From: Eubacteriaceae bacterium
GTDB lineage: Bacteria; Bacillota; Clostridia; Eubacteriales; Anaerofustaceae
Direction: 5' to 3'
NCBI GenBank assembly: GCA_017531485.1
Contig: JAFXKY010000011.1
Coordinates: forward strand, 1 to 54,900
Length of the DNA stretch: 54,900 nucleotides
Below are positions 1 to 8,879 of this stretch, one piece after another; positions within the stretch are counted from its first letter, which is position 1, and every line of letters starts with the position of its first letter. Both the position numbers and the translations under genes were made by a program. Under the pieces are notes generated by a model. The model did no database searches and was not told the DNA's origin. It was given only the letters and a program-made list of their open reading frames with translations.

Positions 1-81
1 CAAGCCTTTTTTGATAAAAAGTCAAAATTTCTATATGTGATATGTGGTCGTAACATATTCGCAGAACAGCTTTTTTACGCG

Positions 82-113
82 AAAAAAAGAAGCATATACT
101 TTCTGTATATGCT
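82..113 (-). terminator. dnaJ operon terminator
   Basis: On the minus strand a 9-bp stem (AGCATATAC pairing with GTATATGCT, positions 91-113) with a 5-nt loop is followed by a run of T residues. It lies about 30 nt past the dnaJ stop, so it would end the hrcA-grpE-dnaK-dnaJ transcript. Nothing else is seen in positions 1-81. Confidence 0.8.
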
Positions 114-142
114 CCAAAATGTATATCATTTTATTTTGGTTT

Positions 143-1276
143 TCAGTCGAAAAGATCCTTCACTTTACCCCAGAATCCCTTTGACTGCGTATTGCTTTCC
201 GGCGTCAGTTCGTCAAACGCCCTGAGTGCATCTTTCTGTTTTTCCGTGAGTTTTTTCGGGACCTCAACGTTGACCGTGACGTACTGATTGCCCTTTCCGA
301 AACCGTTTGCGGACTGGATGCCCTTGCCTTTGAGTTTGAAGGTTGTTGCGGTCTGCGTTCCTTCGGGTATCTTCATCTTCACAGTGCCTTCAAGCGTCGG
401 AACTTTGATCTCATCACCAAGCGCCGCCTGTGCGAAGGTAATGGGGATGTCGATATAAACGTCATTGCCTTCCCTTTCGAAAAGGTCATGGGGCTTGACG
501 TTGATGTATACGTAAATATCCCCGTTTCTGCCGCCCTGAGTTCCGCAGTTGCCTTCTCCGCGGAGAGGGAGAACGCTTCCCGTATCAACGCCTGCGGGGA
601 TGTTGACTGTGATTGTGCGCTTTTTGTTTATTGAGCCCGTGCCGCCGCATTCTTCGCAGGGTGTGTCGATGATCTCACCCGTGCCACCGCACTTATCACA
701 AGCGCGGACTGTCTGCGTGATGCCGAAAGCTGTTCTCTGAGAGATGCGTATCTGTCCTGTACCGCCGCATTTGTCACATGTGTGTGCGCTGCTTCCCGGA
801 GCCGCTTTCGTTCCGTCACATGTGGGGCAGGTTTCTTTCCTTGTCAGGCTGATCTTCTTTTCGCATCCGAAAGCCGCTTCTTCAAATGTAAGATCGAGAT
901 TTACTCTCAGATCCGCGCCTTTCATAGGGCCTGATCTCTGGGAAGTGAATCCGCCACCGCCGAACATATTGAAGATATCTCCGAAAATGTCGCCGAAGTC
1001 ACCGAAGCCGCCTCCTCCGAAACCACCGCCGCCGAAGCCGCTCTGCTGATCGAATGCTGCGTGTCCGTAACGGTCATAAGCCGCTCTCTTGTCCGCATCG
1101 CTGAGGATCTCATACGCCTCGTTTACTTCCTTGAACTTTTCTTCTGCCGCCTTGTCGCCCTGATTCTGGTCCTGGTGATATTTCATGGCAAGCTTACGAT
1201 ATGCTTTTTTGATCTGATCGTCTGTGGCATTTTTTTCAACGCCCAGCGTTTCGTAATAATCCTGTTTATTGCTCAT
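143..1276 (-). CDS. dnaJ: Chaperone DnaJ (Hsp40) with an altered HPD motif
   Basis: This is the J-protein co-chaperone that recruits DnaK to substrates and stimulates its ATPase. At 377 aa it has the normal class A layout: J domain (about 1-70), Gly/Phe-rich linker (about 77-115), a zinc domain with four CxxC repeats (about 150-215, the first degenerate as CPTCDGTK) and the C-terminal substrate domains. The striking feature is residues 34-36, which read H-Q-D rather than the near-universal H-P-D; the Gln codon is CAG, one base from the Pro codon CCG. It is the last gene of the heat-shock operon, 183 nt after dnaK. Family identity is certain. Whether the HQD protein can activate DnaK is an open question. 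Confidence 0.97.
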   Translation of the reverse strand: MSNKQDYYETLGVEKNATDDQIKKAYRKLAMKYHQDQNQGDKAAEEKFKEVNEAYEILSDADKRAAYDRYGHAAFDQQSGFGGGGFGGGGFGDFGDIFGDIFNMFGGGGFTSQRSGPMKGADLRVNLDLTFEEAAFGCEKKISLTRKETCPTCDGTKAAPGSSAHTCDKCGGTGQIRISQRTAFGITQTVRACDKCGGTGEIIDTPCEECGGTGSINKKRTITVNIPAGVDTGSVLPLRGEGNCGTQGGRNGDIYVYINVKPHDLFEREGNDVYIDIPITFAQAALGDEIKVPTLEGTVKMKIPEGTQTATTFKLKGKGIQSANGFGKGNQYVTVNVEVPKKLTEKQKDALRAFDELTPESNTQSKGFWGKVKDLFD

Positions 1277-1361
1277 TAATAGTTTCCTCTTATATTATTT
1301 ATTACCGTGGAAAAATCCCTCCAAAAGGCATTTTTTCACGACAATATAAAACCATAAATAC

Positions 1362-1386
1362 CGCAGGGGGGATATTCCCCTCTGCG
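1362..1386 (-). other. Hairpin between dnaK and dnaJ
   Basis: A 10-bp GC-rich stem with one G-U pair (CGCAGAGGGG with CCCCCCTGCG read on the minus strand) closes a 5-nt loop in the dnaK-dnaJ spacer. No strong U-tract follows, so it may act as an mRNA stability or processing hairpin, or as a weak attenuator, setting dnaK above dnaJ. Confidence 0.5.
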
Positions 1387-1459
1387 ATAGTGAAATTTAT
1401 TTATTTTGTCTTTTAATTCTCGCCCCTGCCTGCCGCCGCGTCTGCGGATCCGGACAAGC

Positions 1460-3316
1460 TTAGTCCATTACTTCGAAGTCAGCGTCAACAATATTATCAT
1501 CATTTCCGCCGTTCTGCGCACCCTGAGCACCGCCGAAGCCTGCGCCGCCGTTGAATTCAGCACCCTGCTGAGCCTGAGCGTCCTGAGAGTAGAGTCTCTG
1601 AGCGATGGGGTAGAATGCTTCGGAGAGTTTTTCTGTGAGGTTCTTGATGGTTTCTGTGCTTCCGCCGTTCATAGCGCCTTTAAGATCGTTTACTGCTGCT
1701 TCAACGTTTGCTCTTTCTTCGCTTGTAACTTTGTCGCCGAGATCTTTAAGCTGTTTTTCAACCTGATAGATCATTGCGTCAGCATTGTTCTTTGTTGTGA
1801 TCTCTTCTTCTTTCTTCTTGTCTTCTTCAGCGAATCTTTCAGCATCTTTGATAGCCTGCTCAATTTCTTCGTTTGACATATTTGTAGAAGATTTGATTAC
1901 TACGTTCTGGATGTTGCCTGTTCCGAGGTCTTTTGCAGAAACGTTAACGATACCGTTAGCGTCGATGTCGAATGTTACTTCGATCTGCGGAACTCCTTTC
2001 GGAGCCATTGTGATTCCTGAAAGCTGGAAACGTCCGAGTGTCTTGTTGTCGTTTGCCATAGGTCTTTCACCCTGGAGAACGTGGATATCTACTGCTGTCT
2101 GGTTATCTGCAGCTGTTGAGAAGATCTGGGATTTCTTTGTGGGGATAGTTGTGTTTCTGTCGATAAGACGTGTGAATACTCCGCCGAGTGTTTCGATGCC
2201 GAGTGAAAGCGGTGTGACGTCGAGGAGAAGAACGTCTTTGACGTCGCCTGCGAGAACGCCGCCCTGAATAGCTGCGCCGAGAGCTACACATTCGTCCGGG
2301 TTGATGCCTTTGAATGCTTCTTTTCCTGTTACTTCCTTAACGAGAGCCTGAACTGCAGGAACACGTGTTGAACCGCCGACGAGGATAACCTTGTCAAGCT
2401 GACCTACGCTGAGTCCGCTGTCACGGATAGCATTCTGAACAGGGATCTTTGTTGCCTGAACGAGATCGTGAATGAGTTCTTCGAATTTAGCTCTTGTAAC
2501 AGTCATTTCGAAGTGAACCGGACCTTCGTCGCCTGAGGCGATGAACGGAAGATTAACGTCGCTTGTCATAGCGCTTGAAAGTTCGATCTTTGTCTTTTCA
2601 GCAGCTTCTTTAAGTCTCTGAACAGCCATTCTGTCCTGTGAAAGGTCGATGCCTGTCTGTTTTTTGAATTCGTTTACGAAGTAGTTCATGAGTCTTGCAT
2701 CGAAGTCATCTCCGCCGAGACGGTTGTTACCGTTTGTTGCGAGAACTTCAAATACGCCGTCGCCGAGTTCGAGGATAGATACGTCGAATGTACCGCCGCC
2801 GAGGTCGTATACCATGATCTTCTGGTTTTCGCCTTTTTCAAGACCGTAAGCGAGAGATGCTGCTGTCGGTTCGTTGATGATACGGAGAACTTCAAGACCT
2901 GCGATTTTGCCGGCATCTTTTGTTGCCTGTCTCTGAGAGTCTGTGAAGTAAGCGGGAACTGTGATAACAGCCTTTGTTACTTCTTCGCCGAGGTAGCTTT
3001 CAGCATCCTTTTTAAGTTTCTGAAGGATCATTGCTGAAACTTCCTGCGGTGTATATTCTGTTCCGTCGATGCTTACTTTGTAGTTAGTACCCATTTCTCT
3101 CTTGATTGAAGAGATGGTTCTGTCCGGGTTTGTTACTGCCTGTCTTTTAGCAACCTGTCCGATGAGTCTTTCGCCTGATTTTGTGAATGCAACTACTGAC
3201 GGTGTCGTTCTTGCGCCTTCAGCGTTTGCGATAACGACAGCTTCGCCGCCTTCCATAACTGCTACACATGAGTTTGTTGTACCAAGGTCGATACCGATGA
3301 TTTTTTCTTTTGCCAT
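1460..3316 (-). CDS. dnaK: Chaperone DnaK (Hsp70)
   Basis: This is the ATP-dependent cytoplasmic chaperone that binds exposed hydrophobic segments and cycles with DnaJ and GrpE. It has 618 aa, normal for the family. The nucleotide-binding domain (about 1-370) shows [14 protein letters not shown] at the start, the phosphate-2 motif [10 protein letters not shown] and the adenosine motif GGSTRVPAV. The substrate-binding beta domain and helical lid follow, with an acidic tail ending DADFEVMD. The start at 3316 has a strong SD (GGAGG). It is third in the hrcA-grpE-dnaK-dnaJ operon and so should be repressed by HrcA at CIRCE. Nothing in the sequence looks abnormal. Confidence 0.99.
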   Translation of the reverse strand: MAKEKIIGIDLGTTNSCVAVMEGGEAVVIANAEGARTTPSVVAFTKSGERLIGQVAKRQAVTNPDRTISSIKREMGTNYKVSIDGTEYTPQEVSAMILQKLKKDAESYLGEEVTKAVITVPAYFTDSQRQATKDAGKIAGLEVLRIINEPTAASLAYGLEKGENQKIMVYDLGGGTFDVSILELGDGVFEVLATNGNNRLGGDDFDARLMNYFVNEFKKQTGIDLSQDRMAVQRLKEAAEKTKIELSSAMTSDVNLPFIASGDEGPVHFEMTVTRAKFEELIHDLVQATKIPVQNAIRDSGLSVGQLDKVILVGGSTRVPAVQALVKEVTGKEAFKGINPDECVALGAAIQGGVLAGDVKDVLLLDVTPLSLGIETLGGVFTRLIDRNTTIPTKKSQIFSTAADNQTAVDIHVLQGERPMANDNKTLGRFQLSGITMAPKGVPQIEVTFDIDANGIVNVSAKDLGTGNIQNVVIKSSTNMSNEEIEQAIKDAERFAEEDKKKEEEITTKNNADAMIYQVEKQLKDLGDKVTSEERANVEAAVNDLKGAMNGGSTETIKNLTEKLSEAFYPIAQRLYSQDAQAQQGAEFNGGAGFGGAQGAQNGGNDDNIVDADFEVMD

Positions 3317-3439
3317 ATTATAAATTTCCTCCTGAAAGTTGTAGGTATGTTTGATTTATATTATTATGGGGTTATCTTTCGATTCCCTCATTGACGTGAT
3401 CGTCTGTGAGCCTGCCTGTATGAGTCAATGCAAACAAGC

Positions 3440-3958
3440 TTACTTCTGATTTACTTTGACCATTGCAGGTCTGATAACCTTGCCTTTGAAGAGATATCCT
3501 TCCTGCATAACTTCCACAATCTCGTTGTCTTCTTTATCTTCGATAGAATCCGTCATGACCGCATAATGGAAATTCGGGTCAAACTGCTCTCCGAGAGATG
3601 CGATCATCTCAAGTCCGAGACCGGAAAGAACATCATCAAGCTGCTTTGAAACCATCTTTACTCCGTTTGAGAACGGTGTTTCTTCCGTATTTGCGGAAAT
3701 GGCTCTTGCGAGGTTGTCTATAACGGGAAGAAGTTTTCCCATTACCTGCGCCGTCGCATCAGTATAGCTTTCAAGCTTTTCCTTTGCGGCGCGCTTTCTG
3801 TAATTGTCAAAGTCCGCATAAAGTCTTAAATAGCTCTCTTCTTTTTCTTTTAATTTTTCGTTGAGAATATCCACCTCTGTCTTTTGTGTATTTTCTTCAA
3901 CTGTATTCTCCGTAACTTCTTCGGTGAGTTCTTCTAAGTTCTCTTTTTCAACCGTCAA
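3440..3958 (-). CDS. grpE: Nucleotide exchange factor GrpE
   Basis: GrpE releases ADP from DnaK to restart the chaperone cycle. The 172-aa product has an acidic N-terminus, a long dimerising coiled coil (about residues 30-85, including LYADFDNYRKRAAKEK) and a beta-wing domain at the C-terminus (FDPNFHYAVM, then KGKVIRPAMVKV). The start codon is TTG at 3956-3958, supported by a GGGAGG SD 8 nt upstream; there is no nearby ATG in frame. It overlaps the end of hrcA by 11 nt, which implies translational coupling within the heat-shock operon. Confidence 0.97.
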   Translation of the reverse strand: MTVEKENLEELTEEVTENTVEENTQKTEVDILNEKLKEKEESYLRLYADFDNYRKRAAKEKLESYTDATAQVMGKLLPVIDNLARAISANTEETPFSNGVKMVSKQLDDVLSGLGLEMIASLGEQFDPNFHYAVMTDSIEDKEDNEIVEVMQEGYLFKGKVIRPAMVKVNQK

Positions 3959-4994
3959 GTCCGTTACCTCCCATTGTGTTGTTTATATGTTTACTCAGTT
4001 CGTTTGTCATGGCATTCAGCGCCGATACGCACTTGTCATAATCCATTCTCGTCGGTCCGATAAGCCCCACCGTTCCGATGGGCACGCCGTTGAGTTTGTA
4101 TGTTGCCGTAATAAGCGAACAGTCTTCAAGCTCGTTTACGTTATTTTCGCTTCCTATTTTAATGTCATAATCATCATCCGGCGCCGCAAGCAGCATACTT
4201 ATGAGTTCCTGCCTGTAAAGCGTGTCAAGGATCTGTTTTGCCTTCGCTGTATCCTGAAATTCCGGATGATTGAGAATTTCCGTCATTCCGTTGGAATATA
4301 TCTTCGTTTCGTTTGTGGAACTCAGAAGCATCCTTATTGCGGGAACGATCTGTGAAAGAATACGTTTTTCGCCTCTGTCAAGGCTGTCATATCCTGCGCT
4401 GAAGCTTCCCATTTCATACTCATTTCTCAGCTCCTTGCAGAAACTGAGGAAATTTCCGACCTTCTCAAGCTGTGAATTCGTCGGGATCAGATCAAGCTTC
4501 AGTTCCGCGCTCTTGACCATTCCCTGCATTGTTACGACGACGATGAGTATCCTTTCGCTCTCAATATGAATAAGGTGAACATCCCTTATATTGACTGCGG
4601 ATATATTCGGAGATGTGACGAGAGAAGTATAGTTCGTAAGCTTATTGAGGATCTCGCCTGTCTTCTCGATAGCGGCTTCAAGCTCCCCGAGATACTGCTC
4701 ATACTGATTCCTGACGCCTTCGCTGACATCCGGCGGCAGATCGAACACCTGCATATATCTGTCAACATAAAATCTGTAAGCCTTCTGCGTCGGAATTCTT
4801 CCGCTTGACGCGTGCGGCTGCATCAGATATCCCATATCTTCCAGATCCGCCATTTCATTACGGATGGTTGCGGAGGATATGCCGAGATTATATTTCTTTT
4901 CGAGAGTTCTCGAACCGACAGGCTCCGCCGTATGGATATAATCCTTTATTATCGCGTTGAGTATCTCATATTTCCTTTCATCATTCTTCGCCAT
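3948..4994 (-). CDS. hrcA: Heat-inducible transcription repressor HrcA
   Basis: HrcA binds the CIRCE operator and represses the class I heat-shock genes; its folding is known to depend on GroEL. The 348-aa product has an N-terminal winged helix (YEILNAIIKDYIHTAEPVGS) and a GAF-like dimerisation core. I chose the ATG at 4994 (MAKNDERKYEIL) rather than an in-frame ATG 45 nt upstream because an SD (AGGAAGG) sits just before it and family members start here. It is the first gene of the operon, downstream of a CIRCE element, so it represses itself. Confidence 0.97.
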   Translation of the reverse strand: MAKNDERKYEILNAIIKDYIHTAEPVGSRTLEKKYNLGISSATIRNEMADLEDMGYLMQPHASSGRIPTQKAYRFYVDRYMQVFDLPPDVSEGVRNQYEQYLGELEAAIEKTGEILNKLTNYTSLVTSPNISAVNIRDVHLIHIESERILIVVVTMQGMVKSAELKLDLIPTNSQLEKVGNFLSFCKELRNEYEMGSFSAGYDSLDRGEKRILSQIVPAIRMLLSSTNETKIYSNGMTEILNHPEFQDTAKAKQILDTLYRQELISMLLAAPDDDYDIKIGSENNVNELEDCSLITATYKLNGVPIGTVGLIGPTRMDYDKCVSALNAMTNELSKHINNTMGGNGLDG

Positions 4995-5084
4995 AAAATA
5001 CCTTCCTGTCTCCTGCAAAACGCTACAATATTTCAGCATTCCGGCAAGTTGTCAGTGCATATGTTCATTCGCACTTACTTTTTG

Positions 5085-5111
5085 TTAGCACTCACCGCCT
5101 TTGAGTGCTAA
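5085..5111 (-). promoter_or_regulatory. CIRCE operator (HrcA binding site)
   Basis: A perfect CIRCE inverted repeat: TTAGCACTC (5085-5093), a 9-nt spacer, and GAGTGCTAA (5103-5111). Both arms match the family consensus exactly. It lies just downstream of the operon's -10 box and about 90 nt upstream of hrcA. Confidence 0.98.
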
Positions 5112-5120
5112 CATGGTTAA

Positions 5121-5149
5121 AGTATACCCCCAAAAGGGTGATTTGTCAA
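5121..5149 (-). promoter_or_regulatory. SigA promoter of the heat-shock operon
   Basis: On the minus strand a perfect -35 box TTGACA (5144-5149) is separated by 17 nt from TATACT (5121-5126). Transcription would start just before CIRCE, so a bound HrcA would block initiation. Confidence 0.9.
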
Positions 5150-5212
5150 GACTTTCCGCTTTTTCTAATCTAAATTTAATAATTCCGCCTGTGATATTTT
5201 CCACAACAATAA

Positions 5213-5234
5213 AATCCCCCGTTTCCGGGGGAAT
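5213..5234 (-). terminator. Terminator of the tetR-type gene
   Basis: A stem of five C-G pairs (positions 5216-5231) closes a 6-nt loop and is followed on the minus strand by ATTTTATTG. It begins 3 nt after the stop of the regulator at 5237. Confidence 0.7.
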
Positions 5235-5236
5235 CA

Positions 5237-5791
5237 TCATTTTCCTTCATGAAAGATGCCGTATATTATCTCCGCCATAACCTCCTCATCTTCCTGCATT
5301 CCTTTTCGGAACCATTCATAAACTATTGTCCTCAGAGATGTGAGAAGGGCGATAAAAGTATAATACTCCTTTGCATCCGCACTTTTTTCATTTGCCGGGA
5401 TCTCCGGGAGTGAACTCATGATATATTTCCTCGGCACGTTTGCGTCCATGATAATGCTAAACGTGGACGGATCGGATTTTATGGCATGAAAAACATCCCT
5501 GTAAAAAAGCTTCGGATCGTTGAAATACGCTTCGTTTGCGATGACTTCCGAAAGTTTGCCCCGGATTTCCGCGCAGATATCCTGCATTACGTCTTCTTTT
5601 GAAGAATAATTTCTGTAAAATCCTGCGCGGGACACTCCCGAACGGTTTATTATAGCTGTCACGGTTATCTTATCGAACTCGCATCCTTTCATAAGCATAA
5701 GCAGCGCCACTCTGATACTCTCCCTTGTTATCTCCTTTGACTCCTTGTTAGACAGGCGTATTCCTCCTGTACGTGATGTGCCGTTACTCAT
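5237..5791 (-). CDS. TetR/AcrR family transcriptional regulator
   Basis: This is a 184-aa one-component repressor. The N-terminal TetR helix-turn-helix is clear (about residues 15-62: FDKITVTAIINRSGVSRAGF, then a Y-x-N-Y-S-S-K-E-D motif), followed by a C-terminal ligand/dimer domain whose effector cannot be read from sequence. I start it at 5791 (MSNGTSRTGG), which has a strong GGAGGG SD; the longer in-frame start at 5887 would lie inside the promoter/operator. It is divergent from two DegV genes, so it probably controls fatty-acid uptake or activation and itself. The ligand may be an acyl compound, but that is inference. Confidence 0.93.
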   Translation of the reverse strand: MSNGTSRTGGIRLSNKESKEITRESIRVALLMLMKGCEFDKITVTAIINRSGVSRAGFYRNYSSKEDVMQDICAEIRGKLSEVIANEAYFNDPKLFYRDVFHAIKSDPSTFSIIMDANVPRKYIMSSLPEIPANEKSADAKEYYTFIALLTSLRTIVYEWFRKGMQEDEEVMAEIIYGIFHEGK

Positions 5792-5863
5792 ATTTACCCT
5801 CCGATGATACAATTTTCTTTGTTTATGTCCACTCCGTCTGCGGATGTTTGCTTTGAGATAAAA

Positions 5864-5887
5864 ATGATGATACACTTGTATCGTCAT
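5864..5887. promoter_or_regulatory. Operator palindrome of the TetR-type regulator
   Basis: A 24-nt inverted repeat with half site ATGATGATACA and only one mismatched pair outside the centre. It sits directly at the expected transcription start of the tetR-type promoter. A further half site GATGATACAA (5803-5812) lies next to the SD of the same gene. Confidence 0.8.
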
Positions 5888-5892
5888 AGAAA

Positions 5893-5921
5893 ATTTTAAA
5901 CGATTTTCGCATTTTTGTCAA
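5893..5921 (-). promoter_or_regulatory. Promoter of the tetR-type gene
   Basis: On the minus strand TTGACA (5916-5921) is followed after 17 nt by TAAAAT (5893-5898). The 24-nt palindrome begins 6 nt beyond the -10 box, the classical position for autorepression. Confidence 0.8.
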
Positions 5922-5974
5922 TGCGCTGTTAATTATGGCCGGGTTTGGTAAAAATAACATCAATGGAGGGTAAC

Positions 5975-6856
5975 ATGAAAAAAATAGCCATCACCACCGA
6001 CAGCCACAGCGGAATTTCAAAAGAAGAAGCCGCTATGCTCGGTTTAACTGTCCTTCCGATGCCTTTTGACATCGAGGGAAAGACGTATTATGAAGACCTG
6101 GACATAACAAGAGAAGAGTTCTGTAATATTTTAAGAAAGGGCGCAAATGTTTCCACATCACAGCTCTCCCCCAAAGCTGTGTATGATATGTGGGATGAAG
6201 TATTAAAGGAATACGAAAGCCTTGTCTATATTCCCATCTCCTCAGGTCTCAGCGGATCTTATCAGACCGCCATGGCGCTGTCGGAGGAAGAAAAATATTC
6301 CGGCAGGGTATTCGTTGCAGACTGCGGCAGGGTTTCCACAACAATGCATATGTCGGTGCTTGACGCCGTGTCCCTGAAAAACAAAGGATATTCCGCAGAG
6401 GAAATAAGGAATGTCCTTGAAGAGTACCGTGGGAGAATGATAATGTACGTTTCCCTCTCCACCGTTGAATACCTCAAAAAAGGCGGCAGGATAAAGCCGG
6501 CAGTCGCAACAGTGGCGAATATATTATCAATAAAACCCGTGATGAAATTCGACGTGGGCGTTCTGGATGTGCATAAAAAAGTGCGCGGAATGAAAAAAGC
6601 GAGAGCTGAAATGCTCCGCGCAATAGAATATGAGATCGAAAATAACTTCAGAACCGAATACGACCGGGGAAGGCTTCGTCTTCTCGCCGCAACAAGCAGT
6701 GAAAAAGATATAACCGATGGCTGGGTCAGGGAGCTTGAGGAACATTTTTCCCTTCCTGTCATCTGCGATGGGCTCTCCCTCGGAGTATCATGCCATATCG
6801 GCCCTGATGCTCTTGGATGCGGACTGAGTGTGATCCCGAAAGAGGCAGCAGAATGA
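5975..6856 (+). CDS. DegV family fatty-acid-binding protein (first of a pair)
   Basis: DegV proteins bind a single fatty acid; in Firmicutes the studied members (FakB) present it to the kinase FakA for phosphorylation and entry into phospholipid synthesis. This 293-aa protein shows the family motifs near the start (IAITTDSHSGI), STSQLSP, and SSGLSGSYQTA, with the C-terminal GPDALGCG signature. The ATG at 5975 (MKKIAITTD) has a GGAGGG SD; an upstream in-frame ATG at 5945 lacks one. It overlaps the second degV by 4 nt and is divergent from a TetR regulator that probably controls it. No fakA kinase gene is in the window. Confidence 0.93.
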   Translation: MKKIAITTDSHSGISKEEAAMLGLTVLPMPFDIEGKTYYEDLDITREEFCNILRKGANVSTSQLSPKAVYDMWDEVLKEYESLVYIPISSGLSGSYQTAMALSEEEKYSGRVFVADCGRVSTTMHMSVLDAVSLKNKGYSAEEIRNVLEEYRGRMIMYVSLSTVEYLKKGGRIKPAVATVANILSIKPVMKFDVGVLDVHKKVRGMKKARAEMLRAIEYEIENNFRTEYDRGRLRLLAATSSEKDITDGWVRELEEHFSLPVICDGLSLGVSCHIGPDALGCGLSVIPKEAAE

Positions 6857-7701
6857 TAAAGATATTTGCCGACTCCACCTGCGACCTTACGGATGATGTG
6901 ATAAAAAAGTACGATATCCGCATCATCCCGCTTTACATCATCCTTTCCGACAAGGAATACCGCGACGGAACAGACATATCTCCCGATGAAATATATTCAT
7001 GGGCAGAAAAAAATCATCTCAGCCCCAAAACCGCCTCTCCGTCATCTACGGATGTTTACGACGCATTCATGCCGGATCTCAAAAACGGAGATGAGATAAT
7101 AGCCTTCTCCATTTCTTCCGAAATGTCAACTACCTATAACATATTTCAGATGATTGCGGAAGAAATGTCTGACCTCGGAAAGATCCACGTCATAGACTCC
7201 CGCAATCTCTCTTCGGGAGAAGGGCTTCTCGTCCTGAACGCAGCGGAAATGGCCGCGGAAGGATATTCTGCGGAGGAAATAATTTCAAAGACATATGAGC
7301 TGATCCCGAAAGTGCAGGCAAGCTTCGTCGTTGATACCCTTGATTATCTCCACCGCGGTGGCAGATGCAGCGGGATCGAAAAGCTTGCGGGAGGAATACT
7401 GAAGCTCCACCCGGTGATTTCCGTACATGACGGAAAGATGCACCCGACGAGGAAATACCGCGGCAAGATCGATTCTTCAATAATGCAATACCTGTCTGAC
7501 ATTCATGATTCTCTTCTTTCCGCAGACAGCAGGGCAGTTTTTATCACCCATTCGGGATGCGACAAAGAAACAATATCGGCCGTTTACGAAAAAATAAACA
7601 ACCTCTGTCATTTCGATAAAATTTATATCTCGCGTGCAGGCGGAGTGATCTCCTCGCACTGCGGACCGAAAACTCTGGGAGTGCTTTTCATTCAGTCATG
7701 A
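6853..7701 (+). CDS. DegV family fatty-acid-binding protein (second of a pair)
   Basis: This 282-aa paralogue of the preceding gene shows the same fold markers: IKIFADSTCDL at the N-terminus, TASPSSTDVYDAF, an SSEMSTTYN loop in place of the more usual SSGLSGT, LDYLHRGGRCSG, and a C-terminal SHCGPKTLG. Its ATG overlaps the stop of the first gene (ATGA), so the two are translationally coupled. Two DegV genes side by side suggest binding proteins of different acyl-chain preference, as with FakB1 and FakB2; that split of roles is inference. A terminator follows at 7732-7765. Confidence 0.93.
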   Translation: MIKIFADSTCDLTDDVIKKYDIRIIPLYIILSDKEYRDGTDISPDEIYSWAEKNHLSPKTASPSSTDVYDAFMPDLKNGDEIIAFSISSEMSTTYNIFQMIAEEMSDLGKIHVIDSRNLSSGEGLLVLNAAEMAAEGYSAEEIISKTYELIPKVQASFVVDTLDYLHRGGRCSGIEKLAGGILKLHPVISVHDGKMHPTRKYRGKIDSSIMQYLSDIHDSLLSADSRAVFITHSGCDKETISAVYEKINNLCHFDKIYISRAGGVISSHCGPKTLGVLFIQS

Positions 7702-7731
7702 CCTCGTTTCAAAGAAACAAATTAAGGAAAC

Positions 7732-7765
7732 AAAAAAAATGTGCCGCGCCAACGCACATTTTTTA
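7732..7765. terminator. Bidirectional terminator between degV pair and marR pair
   Basis: An A-run, the stem ATGTGC/GCACAT (7739-7744 with 7754-7759) and a T-run form a terminator that works in both directions between these converging units. Confidence 0.8.
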
Positions 7766-7783
7766 TGTTACAAAGTTTCCGTT

Positions 7784-8245
7784 TTAAAGTTCTGTTACCG
7801 CCTTCTCAAGAGAAGTTTCAAGAGTGTCGAGCGCCGAATTGAGATTGAGAAGATGTTCGTATCCGACAAGTGCCGTCATTGAAAGACCTGCTTTTTTCAA
7901 CTTCTCATTTGTTGAACCGACGATCTCTTTACCTGCATCCGTAAGTTCGAGATAGACGACTCTCTGGTCATAAAAGTCTCTGGACTTTTTAAGATAACCT
8001 GCCAGCTCGAGCTTTTTGCAGATAGGCGAGAGGTTAGATTTGCTCATATCAAGATCTTCACAAAGGGAGTTCATGGAAAGTCTTTCTTCGTTGTAAACCC
8101 TTGTGAGGACATCTGCCTGAGCAACGGAAATGGAGTGTTCCTTATAATACTCCTCTACGATGACGTCGATGAGCTTGGAGATGTGTTTGATCTTCTGTGA
8201 TACAGTGCCGTTAAGATCATCATTGAAATGAATGCTTCTGCTCAT
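7784..8245 (-). CDS. MarR family transcriptional regulator (downstream copy)
   Basis: A 153-aa winged-helix regulator. The core reads VAQADVLTRVYNEERLSMNS and then LCEDLDMSKSNLSPICKKLE as the recognition helix-turn-helix, followed by the wing (DQRVVYLELTDAGKE) and C-terminal dimerisation helices. The SD GGAGG precedes the ATG. It lies 38 nt downstream of a second MarR gene in the same direction and probably shares its promoter. No target gene sits beside them, so they may act elsewhere or on each other. The ligand is unknown. Confidence 0.92.
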   Translation of the reverse strand: MSRSIHFNDDLNGTVSQKIKHISKLIDVIVEEYYKEHSISVAQADVLTRVYNEERLSMNSLCEDLDMSKSNLSPICKKLELAGYLKKSRDFYDQRVVYLELTDAGKEIVGSTNEKLKKAGLSMTALVGYEHLLNLNSALDTLETSLEKAVTEL

Positions 8246-8283
8246 GTGTTCCTCCGTTTAGTATATATTTGCTTTGATCCCTG

Positions 8284-8748
8284 TCAGCCGCGCAGTACTC
8301 CTTCACAGCTTTCAAGGTAATCCACCATTTTTTCCGCAACCTTCAGGAATGTTTTCATATCTTCTTCGGAGATTCCTTCCGTCATCTTATTTGCCAGACC
8401 GTCGACGATATCCTGAGTTACACCGCGATGTTGCATTGCAAGCTCTGTCGGAACAAGCTTTTTAAGTCTCGCATCTTCACTTACAGATACCCTGTCGATA
8501 AGTCCGTGTTCTTCCATAGTCTTAAGAATAACAGATACAGTGGATCGTCTGATCTTGAAAGTGGACTCCACATCTTTCTGGAATATGTCGATATTTCTCT
8601 CATACATATCGTGGATGTATTCCAGGATCCCGATCTGAACACCCGTAAGGCATTCTACCCCGGAATTATTCGTACGATAATCCAGCTCCCTCTTCCAAAG
8701 ATTTGATAAAAGTCTGACAGCATGTCCCATCATTTTTCCGTATTCCAT
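8284..8748 (-). CDS. MarR family transcriptional regulator (upstream copy)
   Basis: A 154-aa winged-helix protein, clearly different in sequence from its neighbour. It shows FQKDVESTFKIRRSTVSVIL as the helix-turn-helix and then a MEEHGLIDRVSVSEDARLKK wing, matching the MarR pattern in which arginines of the wing contact the minor groove. It begins at the ATG at 8748 with a GAGG SD. A consensus promoter and a 14-nt palindrome lie upstream, so autorepression by one or both MarR proteins is likely. Confidence 0.92.
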   Translation of the reverse strand: MEYGKMMGHAVRLLSNLWKRELDYRTNNSGVECLTGVQIGILEYIHDMYERNIDIFQKDVESTFKIRRSTVSVILKTMEEHGLIDRVSVSEDARLKKLVPTELAMQHRGVTQDIVDGLANKMTEGISEEDMKTFLKVAEKMVDYLESCEGVLRG

Positions 8749-8836
8749 AAATACCTCGATTCTTTACGATGCAATAGATATACCTCACCCAAATGTGAAA
8801 TATAGATTATGCCAATACGCATTTGATAATATATTC

Positions 8837-8850
8837 ATTAGTATACTAAT
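8837..8850. promoter_or_regulatory. Palindromic operator for the MarR pair
   Basis: ATTAGTATACTAAT is a perfect 14-nt palindrome directly abutting the -10 box of the marR promoter, so a bound dimer would cover the transcription start. Size and AT-rich symmetry fit MarR-type operators. Confidence 0.75.
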
Positions 8851-8879
8851 ATTATAATACATACTTCCTGTCTTGGCAA
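8851..8879 (-). promoter_or_regulatory. Promoter of the marR pair
   Basis: On the minus strand TTGCCA (8874-8879), 17 nt, then TATAAT (8851-8856). Confidence 0.85.

Noticed and set aside
1785-2267. 160-codon frame antisense to dnaK, and similar long antisense frames
   Set aside because: Mirror frames of strongly codon-biased genes, without SDs or recognisable products.
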